Part shown: piece by piece, positions 8,723-17,452 of the stretch | Numbering within the stretch: position 1 is the first letter of the stretch | Layout: each line of letters opens with the position of its first letter | Source of the DNA: Deltaproteobacteria bacterium | GTDB taxonomy: Bacteria > Myxococcota > Kuafuiibacteriia > Kuafuiibacteriales > Kuafuiibacteriaceae | Assembly: GCA_016703535.1 (NCBI GenBank) | Contig: JADJBV010000001.1 | Coordinates: forward strand, 1,426,001-1,490,000 | Direction of reading: 5' to 3' | DNA: 64,000 bases | Made by a program: the position numbers and the translations under genes | The notes under the pieces: model-generated | Told to the model about the DNA's origin: nothing | Seen by the model: only the letters and a program-made list of their open reading frames with translations | The model's database searches: none

Positions 8723-10567
8723 TCATGTGGCGCCTGCGGTGAGGCGATTGCCGCCGGCCATGAGGTCAGCGATTTGGCGACGCACGGCCTTCGGGTCACC
8801 GACGACCCCGTTGAAGTGCACCTCCATGACCATGGGCTGGGCCATGCCTTGGCCGCCGAGGGGCAAGGCGTCGCCTGCGTTGCCGCGCCAGGTTGGCGCC
8901 GCAGCTCGAGACGCACCGCCACCACCGCGCGCCGCAGGAGCCGAAGCGCCCGCGCCACCGCCACCGCCGCCCATCGCTGCGCCGACCGCCACGAGACCCG
9001 CGCCCACGCCCAGCGCCACCGCACCCGCAGCGATACCGACGCCAGGTGGCCCCGTGATGAATCCGAGACCAGGGATCAAGCTGAGCGCGCCGAGGGCCAC
9101 CGCCGCAGCGCCGGTCTGAATGAGCAGCATGCCGAGGTTCATGATCATTTGGCCGACCAGCTGACCGAGCACTTCGGCGAGGTTCGCCGAGCCCTCGACC
9201 ATCGCTTGGATCATGCCGCCGATGACGTTGCCCAACCCCGACGCTGCGGTGTCGGCGAGCGCTTGGGTCTCGGCCTGCATCTCTTTGGTGAGGCCCAGGA
9301 TGTTCTGCGCTTCGTCGTAGTCCCGCTTGAGGCGGTCCTTCATTTCGCCGCCGTCGTCGGTGGTCACGCGGCCGGGGGCAGCGCTGGCGTCGAAGAACGG
9401 GTTGGAAAGGAAGTCGGCGTTCGACGTGGCTTCGGCGCCGAAGCCCTGCTGGTCGAACATGTTGCCGATGTCCGACGACGACAGGCTGATACCTCGGCCG
9501 CTACGGCCACCGCGCGGGCGACCGCCACGGCGGGCGTCATCGATCATATTGAACGTGCCCTGGTCGGCACCGTAGCCCGCCGTCGGAACGCCGCCCTCGC
9601 CGAACACGCCCCGGTAGTTCGGGTCGGGCGAGTAGGCCCGGGCGATCGACAGGTAGTACTCGGTGATGGGGTCTTTGTATTTGGCGCGGGCTTCGGCTGC
9701 GCGCTTGTCCATCTCTTGCAACTTGCGCTCGGCGTCGGCGAGCGAGTCGCCCGCGCGGTTCAAGTTCCCGGCGATGCCGAAGGTGAAGGTGTCGACGGCC
9801 TGCCACGCCGCCTCTTTGAGAAAGTCCTTCGATGGCTCGCCGAGCGCCGAGATCGCGCGATTCAGCAAGCCAACTTGCAGGGTCGTGTTCGACATCCCCC
9901 GGCGAAAGTCTTCGTCTTCGATGATGAGCTTCCCGATGGCTTCGCCGGTGTCGCCCATCGTCGCTTCGAGCGCCTTCAGCGAGCGGTCGTAGGTGCCGAC
10001 TTCGGTCTCGGTCACCCGGAACATCTCGGCCATACGCTGCTTGGCCTCGGTCACCGAGGTAACGTGAATGCCCATGCGCCCAAGGGCTGCGATGTTTCCG
10101 TCGAAGACCTTGGCCACGGTGGTGCCGGCCGAAGCCAGGTCGCCACCGGTCACCGAGGCCAGGCCGATGGTCGCCTCGGTCGCGGCGTCGAGCTGGTCTT
10201 TCTGAACGCCGAGCTGCGCGAGCTTCGTCTGGAGCTTGAGTTGCTCGTCGGCGTCGATGCCAAGGCTCACCTGACGCGCGGTGTTCAGCGTTTGCAGCGC
10301 CGTCATTCGCCCGCCGATGGCGGCCTGGGCGCGACGTTCGATGACCTCGACTTCACCGGCCGCAGCGGCGTACTCGGACAAGGCGTCGACCGCCGATCCG
10401 ATGGCAGCGCCGATCTTGCCGAAGACCTCGAGCGTGTTGTTCAGCTCCGTAAAGCTGTTGGCGAAAGACTCGTTCAGCTCGCTGAGCTGAGCCTTCATTT
10501 CGTCGAGGTCGAGCCCCAACTTGATGAGCGCGCCGCCCTTGTTGCTGCCACTGCCGCGGGTCGCCAT
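8723..10567 (-). CDS. Tail tape measure protein
   Basis: The 614-residue product is mostly helical, with a hydrophobic, Gly/Ala-rich stretch at about residues 480-560 (LVGQMIMNLGMLLIQTG, then IAAGAVALGVGAGLVAVG), as is typical of tape measure proteins that pass into the host membrane. It follows the tail chaperone pair, the standard order. At roughly 1.5 angstrom per residue it would set a tail near 90 nm, a rule of thumb for helical tape measures rather than a measurement. Confidence 0.85.
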   Translation of the reverse strand: MATRGSGSNKGGALIKLGLDLDEMKAQLSELNESFANSFTELNNTLEVFGKIGAAIGSAVDALSEYAAAAGEVEVIERRAQAAIGGRMTALQTLNTARQVSLGIDADEQLKLQTKLAQLGVQKDQLDAATEATIGLASVTGGDLASAGTTVAKVFDGNIAALGRMGIHVTSVTEAKQRMAEMFRVTETEVGTYDRSLKALEATMGDTGEAIGKLIIEDEDFRRGMSNTTLQVGLLNRAISALGEPSKDFLKEAAWQAVDTFTFGIAGNLNRAGDSLADAERKLQEMDKRAAEARAKYKDPITEYYLSIARAYSPDPNYRGVFGEGGVPTAGYGADQGTFNMIDDARRGGRPRGGRSGRGISLSSSDIGNMFDQQGFGAEATSNADFLSNPFFDASAAPGRVTTDDGGEMKDRLKRDYDEAQNILGLTKEMQAETQALADTAASGLGNVIGGMIQAMVEGSANLAEVLGQLVGQMIMNLGMLLIQTGAAAVALGALSLIPGLGFITGPPGVGIAAGAVALGVGAGLVAVGAAMGGGGGGAGASAPAARGGGGASRAAAPTWRGNAGDALPLGGQGMAQPMVMEVHFNGVVGDPKAVRRQIADLMAGGNRLTAGAT

Positions 10568-10570
10568 GGC

Positions 10571-10918
10571 TCAGCTCCCCCCGCCGGTGCCGTCGTGACG
10601 GGCGCGCAGGAACCGGGCGCGCGCCGCGACCATCGTGCGCTTGGCGCTCAGCTCGAAGGCCGACAGGGTCGCGTAGTCTTGCTCGGTCAGCTCCTGTTGG
10701 CCGGCATTCCAGCGGGACACGGTCGACCAAAGGAGGGGCTCCGAGGCGAGTAGCGCCACGGGGTGAAGCTTCGTCTCGAGGCCCTTGTCGGTCTCGCGCA
10801 CGTCGCCCTGGTTGTCGTAGGGCCCGGGCACAAACTCGGGATCCTTGTCCCAGGCGCAGGGGAGCCAGGCGTCGTGTTCGGCGCCAGGTGCTGCGGGGAT
10901 CAGTCCAAGGGCTTCCAT
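10571..10918 (-). CDS. Second tail assembly chaperone-like protein (gpT position)
   Basis: This 115-residue frame starts at ATG 10918 behind GAGG eight bases upstream, 10 bases after the stop of the first chaperone gene. The same frame is open without a stop back to about 11116, overlapping the upstream gene, which is the pattern seen when the two products are also made as one protein by ribosomal frameshifting. The C-terminal half is helical (LTEQDYATLSAFELSAKRTMVAARARFL). Role inferred from position between tail tube and tape measure. Confidence 0.65.
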   Translation of the reverse strand: MEALGLIPAAPGAEHDAWLPCAWDKDPEFVPGPYDNQGDVRETDKGLETKLHPVALLASEPLLWSTVSRWNAGQQELTEQDYATLSAFELSAKRTMVAARARFLRARHDGTGGGS

Positions 10919-10928
10919 GGAGTCGACC

Positions 10929-11423
10929 TCAGGATTGAGCGGGATCGGGAGATGCTTCGGCCGAAACGACGCGAGGATCCTCAGGACGAAAGATCTGCCG
11001 CCGATTCGCTCCTTGCGCTTCGAGGCACACGCCGAACAAGCGTCCCTTCTCGGCGAGCCCCAAGCCGTTGACCACGGCCTGCGCGTCTTCGCCTTCGATG
11101 ACCTCGCCAGGCGCACGCACGTCGGCGACGATCTCGGCGAACACTTCGCGGATGAGGTCGAGCTGAGCCTTGGTGGCCTCGGGCGTGGCGAGCTTCCAAA
11201 GCTCGGGTGCCGTATCGATGGTGTAGCCCTTCCGAAGGTCGGCCATGCGCTTCGCTTCGGCGAGCTGGTTGGCCTGCAGCTGGTTGCGGAATTGGTCGGC
11301 CGATTCGCTGCCGACGAACTTCAGGCCGACCGTGACCTCGGCGAGGTCGGGCGACGCCGAGATTTTGGACAGCGGGAATTGCTCGACCGAGCCGAGCTTC
11401 GGGGGTCGCAGTGACGTGGCCAT
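10929..11423 (-). CDS. Tail assembly chaperone-like protein (gpG position)
   Basis: A 164-residue protein between the tail tube-like and tape measure genes, where tailed phages keep their tail assembly chaperone. The sequence is mainly helical (DQFRNQLQANQLAEAKRMADL; KAQLDLIREVFAEIVADV). The start ATG 11423 follows the tube gene stop by three bases. No direct family motif is recognised; the overlap of a second open frame at its 3' end supports the call. Confidence 0.65.
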   Translation of the reverse strand: MATSLRPPKLGSVEQFPLSKISASPDLAEVTVGLKFVGSESADQFRNQLQANQLAEAKRMADLRKGYTIDTAPELWKLATPEATKAQLDLIREVFAEIVADVRAPGEVIEGEDAQAVVNGLGLAEKGRLFGVCLEAQGANRRQIFRPEDPRVVSAEASPDPAQS

Positions 11424-11426
11424 GGT

Positions 11427-12620
11427 TCAAGCCCTCACGATTTGGAGCGGAACCGCTCGCGTGGTGCCGCTGAAGATCGCGCGGTCGTGCATGCTGAACA
11501 CCAGCTGTTGCCGGGATACGTTGCCGTCGTCGGAATCAGAAACTGAGCTTGCGTGCACCCGGTCGAAGAACACGGCCATCGTCCCGAGTTGGCCGCCCGA
11601 TAGCACGCCGTCTCCGAGCTGGAGCATCAGTGGCCCTTGCGTGATGTTGCGGAAGTAGTCTTCGATGGCCGTTGCGCGCAGCGGCTCGAGGGTCACCTTG
11701 GGCATGACCCGGATCAGTTCGTCGCCCGCGCGCCCGTTGGCTGCGGCGGTCGAGCCGATCTCTTTGGTCTCGGGGGCGAAGTCGATCTTCAGCGATTTAG
11801 ATTCCAAGAAAGCCCCATTGAACGAGATCGGCGAGCGCATGGCCTTGAGGGGCCGGAACGCCGGACCCGCGAGCACCGAAGGCAACGCAGACTTGCCGGC
11901 ATCGACGGCGCGGGTGTCGAAGCGAATCGACCACTCGGCGACGTACAGGCCACCGTACTCGGCCGAGATCGACTTCAGCGTGACGCGACCGCCGAGGTGC
12001 GTGTAGGTCGCGACCGTGTCGTCGCGGAACACGCAAGCCACATAGGCGCCACCACCGTCGGTGAATCGGTATTGGTTGGTCGCGTACGAGATGCCTGCGG
12101 TTGTGGGCGCGGTCGCAAAGGCCGGCGCGACGGTGTAGCTCGAGGTGCCGGGGTCGACGGTCACCTGAGTCCACTGCGTGCGCAGCGGCGCGAGGCCGGC
12201 TTCGTACACCGGCACGATGTCCTGGATCGACAGGGGGTCGCCCGCATCCAACACCAGGTTTGTCGTGGTCGAGCCGACGCCGACGCCCAAGCCGACGCGG
12301 GTCACGTTGGTGCCGAGGAACGCCAACATCAGGATGTCGAGCCAGTCAGCGGCAGGCGCAGCACCCGCGCCGTTGCTGGCGACGAAGCCCCCGAGGTACG
12401 TCTTGAACGTGATTTCCGAGCTTTCGGGGCCAGTCTCGGGGACCGAGCCGAAGACCGACCCGAGGGCGTGCCCGGTCGCGAGCTGCGCCTTGTTGTCGAC
12501 CTTGGTCGCGGGCCCGATGGTCGGCACGCTGACGTACGTCGAGCCGTTCGCCGACGGGTCGGCCGTCGTGTAGGTGGCTTGGGCTGCGATCCAGATCGTT
12601 CCGTTGCTGACTCTTGGCAT
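11427..12620 (-). CDS. Major tail tube-like protein
   Basis: The 397-residue beta-rich protein begins MPRVSNGTIWIAAQATYTT and contains SSEITFKTYLGGF, resembling tail tube proteins that open with a beta strand and a statement of input values. It lies between a tail completion-like gene and the chaperone pair, the expected position for the major tail protein. The size is larger than many tube proteins (150-250), so an added decoration domain is likely. Confidence 0.65.
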   Translation of the reverse strand: MPRVSNGTIWIAAQATYTTADPSANGSTYVSVPTIGPATKVDNKAQLATGHALGSVFGSVPETGPESSEITFKTYLGGFVASNGAGAAPAADWLDILMLAFLGTNVTRVGLGVGVGSTTTNLVLDAGDPLSIQDIVPVYEAGLAPLRTQWTQVTVDPGTSSYTVAPAFATAPTTAGISYATNQYRFTDGGGAYVACVFRDDTVATYTHLGGRVTLKSISAEYGGLYVAEWSIRFDTRAVDAGKSALPSVLAGPAFRPLKAMRSPISFNGAFLESKSLKIDFAPETKEIGSTAAANGRAGDELIRVMPKVTLEPLRATAIEDYFRNITQGPLMLQLGDGVLSGGQLGTMAVFFDRVHASSVSDSDDGNVSRQQLVFSMHDRAIFSGTTRAVPLQIVRA

Positions 12621-12623
12621 GGC

Positions 12624-13091
12624 TTAGTTCCCGTCCGTTTCGGCGCAGAGCGCCTCGAGCAAAAAGAGGACGACCGTGCTTTCGGAGTCCTCGGCGAATT
12701 CGAAATCGATGGGCCCTGGGATCACTTCGACCACCCCGGTCGGCCAGGCCGTGTGGCGCTCGAGGCGCCGCATGAGTCGCGACGCCTCGGAGTTGACCGC
12801 ATCCTCGACGCCGGCCATGTCGCGCCCGGCTTCGTCGACCATCAGGCGGATGTTGATCTGCCACCGCACGTACGACACAGATGCGCCGTCTGGGCTGGTG
12901 CCCTCACTCGACAGCCCAAGGCGCCGCGATTGGTCGAAGTAGAAGCCGCGGTCGGCGAGCCCCGAGTCTTCGGAGATGCGGCGCAACCGGTGGTAGCGAA
13001 CGGTCGGCCGGTCGGGTGGCGAGGTCGACTCGATCAAGCGAGCGATCTCGTCCTTGAGCGCGTTGACCGGGGTGGTCGCTACGCCGCTCAT
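12624..13091 (-). CDS. Head-tail joining / tail terminator-like protein
   Basis: This 155-residue protein (start ATG 13091 overlapping the upstream stop as ATGA) has an alpha/beta pattern with NALKDEIARLIEST at the N-terminus and VSYVRWQINIRLMVDEAG in the middle, similar in outline to tail terminator or minor tail proteins found before the tail tube. The family assignment is not firm; size and gene order are the main support. Confidence 0.55.
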   Translation of the reverse strand: MSGVATTPVNALKDEIARLIESTSPPDRPTVRYHRLRRISEDSGLADRGFYFDQSRRLGLSSEGTSPDGASVSYVRWQINIRLMVDEAGRDMAGVEDAVNSEASRLMRRLERHTAWPTGVVEVIPGPIDFEFAEDSESTVVLFLLEALCAETDGN

Positions 13092-13933
13092 GCTTGCACC
13101 CGCCGGCTAAAGCTCACGCCGTTGCCGCCCTGAACCTCGGCGTCAGGCACCAGGTCTTCGCTGGTGTCGTAGTCGAGTCGAACGCGCTGCCATGCTTCGG
13201 TCGCCATCTGGCGATGAAACTGGGCGAGCTTGCTGTCCTCTTCTTCGCCGTCGAGGGGGTTCTTGGCGACGGCGTTGTACAGCGCTTCAAGCGCGAGGTG
13301 ACGGTCCACCAAAGCGAGCTGGTCGCGGTTGATGATGAGCGCGGCGCGGGTGCCGTACCAGCTGCGGCCACCCATTGCGCTCGCCCGCTGCTCGCTGCGG
13401 GCGCTCGAGTCGGCGGCGATGTTGGCGCGGATGAGCGAGACCAGCTTGAGCCGCCCGCGGCACGCGAAGACAGCCGCTGCGGCGTTGACGGATTCTTCGC
13501 CGGGCGCGTAGCCGAGTCGCTGACCGAACTGGTCGAGCTTGTCGCGGGTGTCGATGCGGTCTTCGAGCAACTCGCTTGCGCTCACTTGGCCATCGAAGGG
13601 CCAAAGGACGACGTCGAACTGCCGTAGGTAGAGCTGGTCTTCGGTCGAGCCCTCGACGCGCCAGGTGACGCGAGCCGAGTAGCGCTCGCCCAGGTTCGCG
13701 ATGGCCGGAATCGTGACCGAAACCAGGGAGACCGAGGGCGTGCCCAGGGTTGCGATGGTCGCCGTGCCCGAACCGACTTGCGTGCCGGCGGGGTCGTGAA
13801 TGGTGAAGGTCGGAGCGGGCGACGTCGCCACTTGGACGTTGGCGCCGTCGAGCTTGGCAGCGAATCGGAAGGCCTTCGAGTAGCCCCGCCGCACTTCCAC
13901 CGGGAGGTCGTCGAGTTCGCGGATGTAGCTCAT
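13088..13933 (-). CDS. Phage protein with Ig-like N-terminus, connector position
   Basis: The 281-residue protein has a beta-rich first half (FTIHDPAGTQVGSGTATI; YSARVTWRVEG) that looks Ig-like, and a helical second half (ALYNAVAKNPLDGEEEDSK). It lies between the major capsid and tail terminator-like genes, where head-tail connectors are encoded, so it may be an adaptor or head decoration protein. No specific family was recognised. Confidence 0.5.
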   Translation of the reverse strand: MSYIRELDDLPVEVRRGYSKAFRFAAKLDGANVQVATSPAPTFTIHDPAGTQVGSGTATIATLGTPSVSLVSVTIPAIANLGERYSARVTWRVEGSTEDQLYLRQFDVVLWPFDGQVSASELLEDRIDTRDKLDQFGQRLGYAPGEESVNAAAAVFACRGRLKLVSLIRANIAADSSARSEQRASAMGGRSWYGTRAALIINRDQLALVDRHLALEALYNAVAKNPLDGEEEDSKLAQFHRQMATEAWQRVRLDYDTSEDLVPDAEVQGGNGVSFSRRVQA

Positions 13934-13966
13934 TTGACCTCGCTCCCTTCTGTCGTCGGAAGTGAA

Positions 13967-13996
13967 GGCGCGCTGCGACCGAAGCCGCAGCGCGCC
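13967..13996 (-). terminator. Strong hairpin after the major capsid gene
   Basis: An 11-bp perfect stem (GGCGCGCTGCG and its complement) with an 8-base loop lies 21 bases past the capsid stop. It lacks a T-run, so it may be a partial terminator or an RNA-stabilising hairpin that lowers expression of downstream genes relative to capsid. Confidence 0.6.
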
Positions 13997-14017
13997 TAGC
14001 TCAGTGGCTCGCTACGA

Positions 14018-15097
14018 TCAGACGCCGTCAGGAGCGTGCAAGACGCCAGCGGCACCCGGCAGCGCACCACGACCGAAGTGGTGGAAGAGCTGCAAGAGGT
14101 CGCCTGCGTTTCCTTCACGCCCGATCATCTTGACCGACGGAATGGCGCCGTCGGTCGCGAAGGTGATCCAGGGACCGTGGCAGAGCATCGCCATCGCCGA
14201 AGCGGAAATGATGGTGCCAGCGCCGTTCGCGCCGTTGGCCGCAGTCTGAGGGAACACAACAGTGGTCGCCGTGGTGCTCGTGACGGTCGCGGGCGCAGTC
14301 ACCAACACGTTTCCGGCGGTGAAGCCGGTCGTGTAGATTTGCTGCCCGGCCACGATCCCGTGCGGCACTGCGAAGGTCGCAGTGCAGACGTTGGTCGCGA
14401 TGTTCGAGGACGCGCAGGTCACCGAGTAGCGGTTGACCGCGCCAGGGACACCGTTGTGCAGGTAGATGGGCATCCCGTTGAGCATGCCGCCCATCGGAAG
14501 GCCGATCTTCATCTGCTCCGGCGTCGACTGGACCTGCGCACCGTAGCCGTTCACCGACTTAATGCTGGCCAATGCCCGAGGCGAGCAGAGCCAAAAGAGG
14601 CCAGCGTTTGCGGCGATGCCGTCTTGCTCGCGAACCGCGGCCTCGAGATCGTTGACGTCACCCGAGGCCACCGCATCGGCCGCAACGTTTGAGTGGAGAG
14701 CCGCGGAGATGCCGCCGCCGCCGGCGATTTCGGCGATCAAGTACTCGATCAAGTCACGCTCGAGGGAGTTGATGAGGTCGCCACCGGCCGCCTTGGCGAC
14801 CTCCTCGGCGAAGGCCCCGTCACCGCCGAGGAGCTGCGCTTGCTGCGCCATGGTCATGGCTTGGTTCACGAACTTGGGGCGGTTCACCGTCACCGCATTG
14901 CCGGTCAGCGTGGTCGCAGCGGCAGCCGCAACCTCACTGGTGTTGACCGTGAAGGCTGCCGACCGGAACGGCAGATCGTAGGAGTCACCACCGCGAGCCA
15001 GGGGGCCCTTGTCGGTGACGAGGCCAAGGAGAGAAACACCACGCGACCAGGTATCGAAGAGGGCCTTTTCAACGGCCTTGGATGCATTCAGAGCCAT
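14018..15097 (-). CDS. HK97-fold major capsid protein with an inserted beta domain
   Basis: The 359-residue protein starts MALNASKAVEKALFDTWSRG. The region SPRALASIKSVNGYGAQV followed by GLPMGGMLNGMPIYLHNGVPG matches the P-domain and A-domain pattern of HK97-like capsids. Between about residues 220 and 290 there is an inserted beta-rich module (CTATFAVPHGIVAGQQIYT), similar to modules in tail proteins. It follows the scaffold-like gene and is followed by a strong hairpin, fitting a highly expressed capsid gene. Confidence 0.8.
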   Translation of the reverse strand: MALNASKAVEKALFDTWSRGVSLLGLVTDKGPLARGGDSYDLPFRSAAFTVNTSEVAAAAATTLTGNAVTVNRPKFVNQAMTMAQQAQLLGGDGAFAEEVAKAAGGDLINSLERDLIEYLIAEIAGGGGISAALHSNVAADAVASGDVNDLEAAVREQDGIAANAGLFWLCSPRALASIKSVNGYGAQVQSTPEQMKIGLPMGGMLNGMPIYLHNGVPGAVNRYSVTCASSNIATNVCTATFAVPHGIVAGQQIYTTGFTAGNVLVTAPATVTSTTATTVVFPQTAANGANGAGTIISASAMAMLCHGPWITFATDGAIPSVKMIGREGNAGDLLQLFHHFGRGALPGAAGVLHAPDGV

Positions 15098-15144
15098 GAG
15101 GGCGACACGTCATGCGAGCGTCGTTCGCGCGCCTTTCGCACTCG

Positions 15145-15765
15145 TCACCGACCGCGCTTGAGCGCTGCTGCATCAAAGTCGGGATGCGCCCATACGGCCT
15201 CATACGCCGCGGGGTTGGTGTCCCGGAGTTTGAGCAGCTCAGCCTCGGAAGTCGGAAAGCGGAGTGCAGAGCTGGGGGGCGCGTTCGCAGCAACCCCAGG
15301 TGGTACGACTCCGCCGCCGTTCGCAGGCTGCGTTGGCGCGGGGAGCGCCGTCCTAAACCCCTCAGCAATGCGCGCGAGCTGCGCGAACCCAAGCCCATCC
15401 GAGCGGAGGGCTTCGAGCTGTTGACGCTGCGCCTCAGGAAGGGCAGCACGCAACTCGCCAAACCGAATGATGGCGTCGAGGTCACCTTGCGTAACGGCGC
15501 CGCCCGCGTTCGCAGCGGGTGGCGCGGTGGTCGCATCGCCAGCGGGCGCGCGGATGCGCAGCTTCTCAGCGATACCCTCGAAGCGCTTGTCGGTGTTCGA
15601 TGCGAGCTTTGTAAAGCTCTCCTGCAGGGCCTTTGCCCAGGCCGGTGGCTCGCCAGCCCCGCCAGCGCTGCCGCCGTCGCCGTTCGCAGGCGCAGCGGGG
15701 TCGGCGCCGTTCGCAGGCGCAGGCGCAGGGGTACCGGAACCAAGGCCAGAAAGCGGGAAGCTCAT
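15145..15765 (-). CDS. Capsid scaffolding-like protein
   Basis: The 206-residue protein is Ala/Pro/Gly-rich at the N-terminus, with a helical middle (LQESFTKLASNTDKRFEGIAEKL; LPEAQRQQLEALRSDGLGFAQL). Low complexity plus coiled helices, and the position directly before the capsid gene, fit an internal scaffold. The ATG at 15765 has no clear Shine-Dalgarno site but lies 40 bases after the TTGACAGCGGATC element, a spacing shared with the divergent portal gene. Confidence 0.65.
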   Translation of the reverse strand: MSFPLSGLGSGTPAPAPANGADPAAPANGDGGSAGGAGEPPAWAKALQESFTKLASNTDKRFEGIAEKLRIRAPAGDATTAPPAANAGGAVTQGDLDAIIRFGELRAALPEAQRQQLEALRSDGLGFAQLARIAEGFRTALPAPTQPANGGGVVPPGVAANAPPSSALRFPTSEAELLKLRDTNPAAYEAVWAHPDFDAAALKRGR

Positions 15766-15792
15766 CTGGACCGGCTACAGGAAAGGAACTGT

Positions 15793-15896
15793 GATCCGCT
15801 GTCAAGCCCTCCCCCGGGCAGGCGACCACTGAATGTAGGATACTGAGTGGAGGATACTGAGTAGAGCCTCGCCCCAGGTTGGGTTGACAGCGGATC
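15793..15896. promoter_or_regulatory. Divergent control region with matched TTGACAGCGGATC elements
   Basis: The 13-bp sequence TTGACAGCGGATC occurs at 15884-15896 on the plus strand and, inverted, at 15805-15793 on the minus strand. Downstream of each the sequence AGCCGG recurs and the start codon lies 39 bases (portal, GTG 15923) or 40 bases (scaffold, ATG 15765) from the first T. TTGACA equals the -35 consensus of housekeeping sigma factors, but no good -10 is seen at the usual 17-bp spacing. The two sites frame three 14-bp repeats at 15826-15867. Confidence 0.65.
15826..15867. repeat. Three 14-bp tandem repeats (TACTGAGT-type) between the divergent arms
   Basis: Units start at 15826, 15840 and 15854; the last two are ATACTGAGTGGAGG and ATACTGAGTAGAGC, the first is diverged (about 10 of 14). 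Related pairs with the same 14-bp spacing occur at 24415-24442 and 24531-24558. The core TACTGAGTA is close to a palindrome around the central G. An operator or iteron role is inferred. Confidence 0.7.
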
Positions 15897-15922
15897 AATG
15901 ATCCATTCCCCTAGCCGGCTCA

Positions 15923-17452
15923 GTGAAGCTCGAACAGATCCGTGAGGCGTCGGCCGCAGCGAAGCCGCAAGGCGCCGACCTCGAGTGGGCGGAGCTGAGC
16001 CGCGCCTACGCCGATCAAAGTCGGTCGACGACGGCGTCGCGCCTTCGAACCGCTGGCGTCGGCCTCAAAGACAACGCCTACCCCTTGGATATGGGCGGGC
16101 TTTTGCGCCAGGTCATCGACCGCGCGACGACGGTTTACAAGCGCGCCCCGGCCCGATGGCTGGTCGACCCCACGACCGGTAAGCGCCTCGCCGAAGACTC
16201 CCTGGCTCACCTGGCGATGCTCGACGCCTTCGAAAAGGCTCAGTACGACACGACCTGGCGCAAGGTCGACCGTCTGCGCACGCTCCTCGGGCAGTGCGTC
16301 TTGCGGTTCTACCCCTCGGACCCGCGCGGTTCGGTGGTCATGCGGGTCTTCGAGCCTCACCAGGTGCATCGGGTCCCTGACGCTGCGTGCTCTGACCTAC
16401 TCGACCACGACCGGGCCTTGGCCTTGGAGCTGAGCGCCGGAACCTTCGAGGTATGGGAGCGCACCGCGGGTGGCTCGGCGGGCGGCTGGACGATGCAATG
16501 GGTCGACAGCGACGGCCGACCGCTGCCATCCGACCAGCAACCCTTCGCCGTCACCGGCCTCGCCAACCCCTACGGCGTGCTCCCCGTGATGCAAGTCTAC
16601 TCGGAGCACCCTGGTGGCGCGCCTTGGATCGCTCCCCGGCAAGGCCGACTCGGTTGGCTTCACGGCATGGCGCTTGCGGCGAACGATGCGCTCGCGCTCG
16701 CCGTGTTCCAGGCCCACGCCACCCGCGTGTTCAAGCGCAAGTCGCCGAACCGCACGCTGCCCAAGGAGACCGGCCCGGGCGTCGTGCTCAACATCGATCA
16801 AGAGGAAGATGTCGAAGACCTGATTCCGTCGCCGGCCATCGACAAGTTGCTCGATTTGCTCGGTCGGTACGGCCGGATCTTCTCGACGACCGAAAGCCTG
16901 CCAGGCGACGAGCTTGACCCGAACAAGGCCGTTCAAACCGGCGCAGCGTTGCGGGCTCAGCTCGCGCCGCTGATTGACGTTCGCGAGAACCAGGTTGCTT
17001 TGGTTGGGCCCGACGAACGGTTGGCCTTCACCAAGTTTCGCGCCGTCTACAACTTGCACGCCCAAAACTGGGGCGTGCCCTCGCTCGACCCCACGCACTT
17101 GCTCGAACTCGAGGTGCCCGACCTGGAGACGCCCGCGACCGAGACCGAGCTGGGCAATCTCGCGGCTCGGCAACTTGCGATCGGCACTGCGTCGACCATC
17201 GACCTGATCCAGCGCGAGATCGGCTGCACTCGAGCCGAAGCGATCAAGCGGTACCAGCGCGTCCAAGAGGACAACCGGCTTTATCCGTCGCGTGCTGCGG
17301 CGCTTACGGCGTCGCTGACCACGGGCCCCAAGCTCACCGACAGCCCGGGCCCCGGCCCCACCGCCCCGGACCTTAGCCCCGATGCGGTGCTCGACGGCAG
17401 GGCCTCGGTCATCGATGCCATCGCCGGGGGCGCCGACGGGGGCGCATCGTGA
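15923..17452 (+). CDS. Phage portal protein
   Basis: The 509-residue protein begins at GTG 15923 (MKLEQIREAS) and shows the pattern of a portal: an N-terminal region with NAYPLDMGGLLRQVIDRATTVYKRAP, a middle domain (LANPYGVLPVMQVYSEHPGG), then a long helical part (GWLHGMALAANDALALAVFQ) and a C-terminal helix with Pro-rich tail. It overlaps the large terminase start. It forms the DNA entry ring at one capsid vertex. Portal before terminase is the reverse of the usual order. Confidence 0.75.
   Translation: MKLEQIREASAAAKPQGADLEWAELSRAYADQSRSTTASRLRTAGVGLKDNAYPLDMGGLLRQVIDRATTVYKRAPARWLVDPTTGKRLAEDSLAHLAMLDAFEKAQYDTTWRKVDRLRTLLGQCVLRFYPSDPRGSVVMRVFEPHQVHRVPDAACSDLLDHDRALALELSAGTFEVWERTAGGSAGGWTMQWVDSDGRPLPSDQQPFAVTGLANPYGVLPVMQVYSEHPGGAPWIAPRQGRLGWLHGMALAANDALALAVFQAHATRVFKRKSPNRTLPKETGPGVVLNIDQEEDVEDLIPSPAIDKLLDLLGRYGRIFSTTESLPGDELDPNKAVQTGAALRAQLAPLIDVRENQVALVGPDERLAFTKFRAVYNLHAQNWGVPSLDPTHLLELEVPDLETPATETELGNLAARQLAIGTASTIDLIQREIGCTRAEAIKRYQRVQEDNRLYPSRAAALTASLTTGPKLTDSPGPGPTAPDLSPDAVLDGRASVIDAIAGGADGGAS

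Noticed and set aside
8081..10753. 890-codon plus-strand open frame over the tape measure region
   Set aside because: It is antisense to the tape measure and tail genes, whose frames have ribosome sites, coupling and protein-like composition; long antisense frames are expected at high GC.
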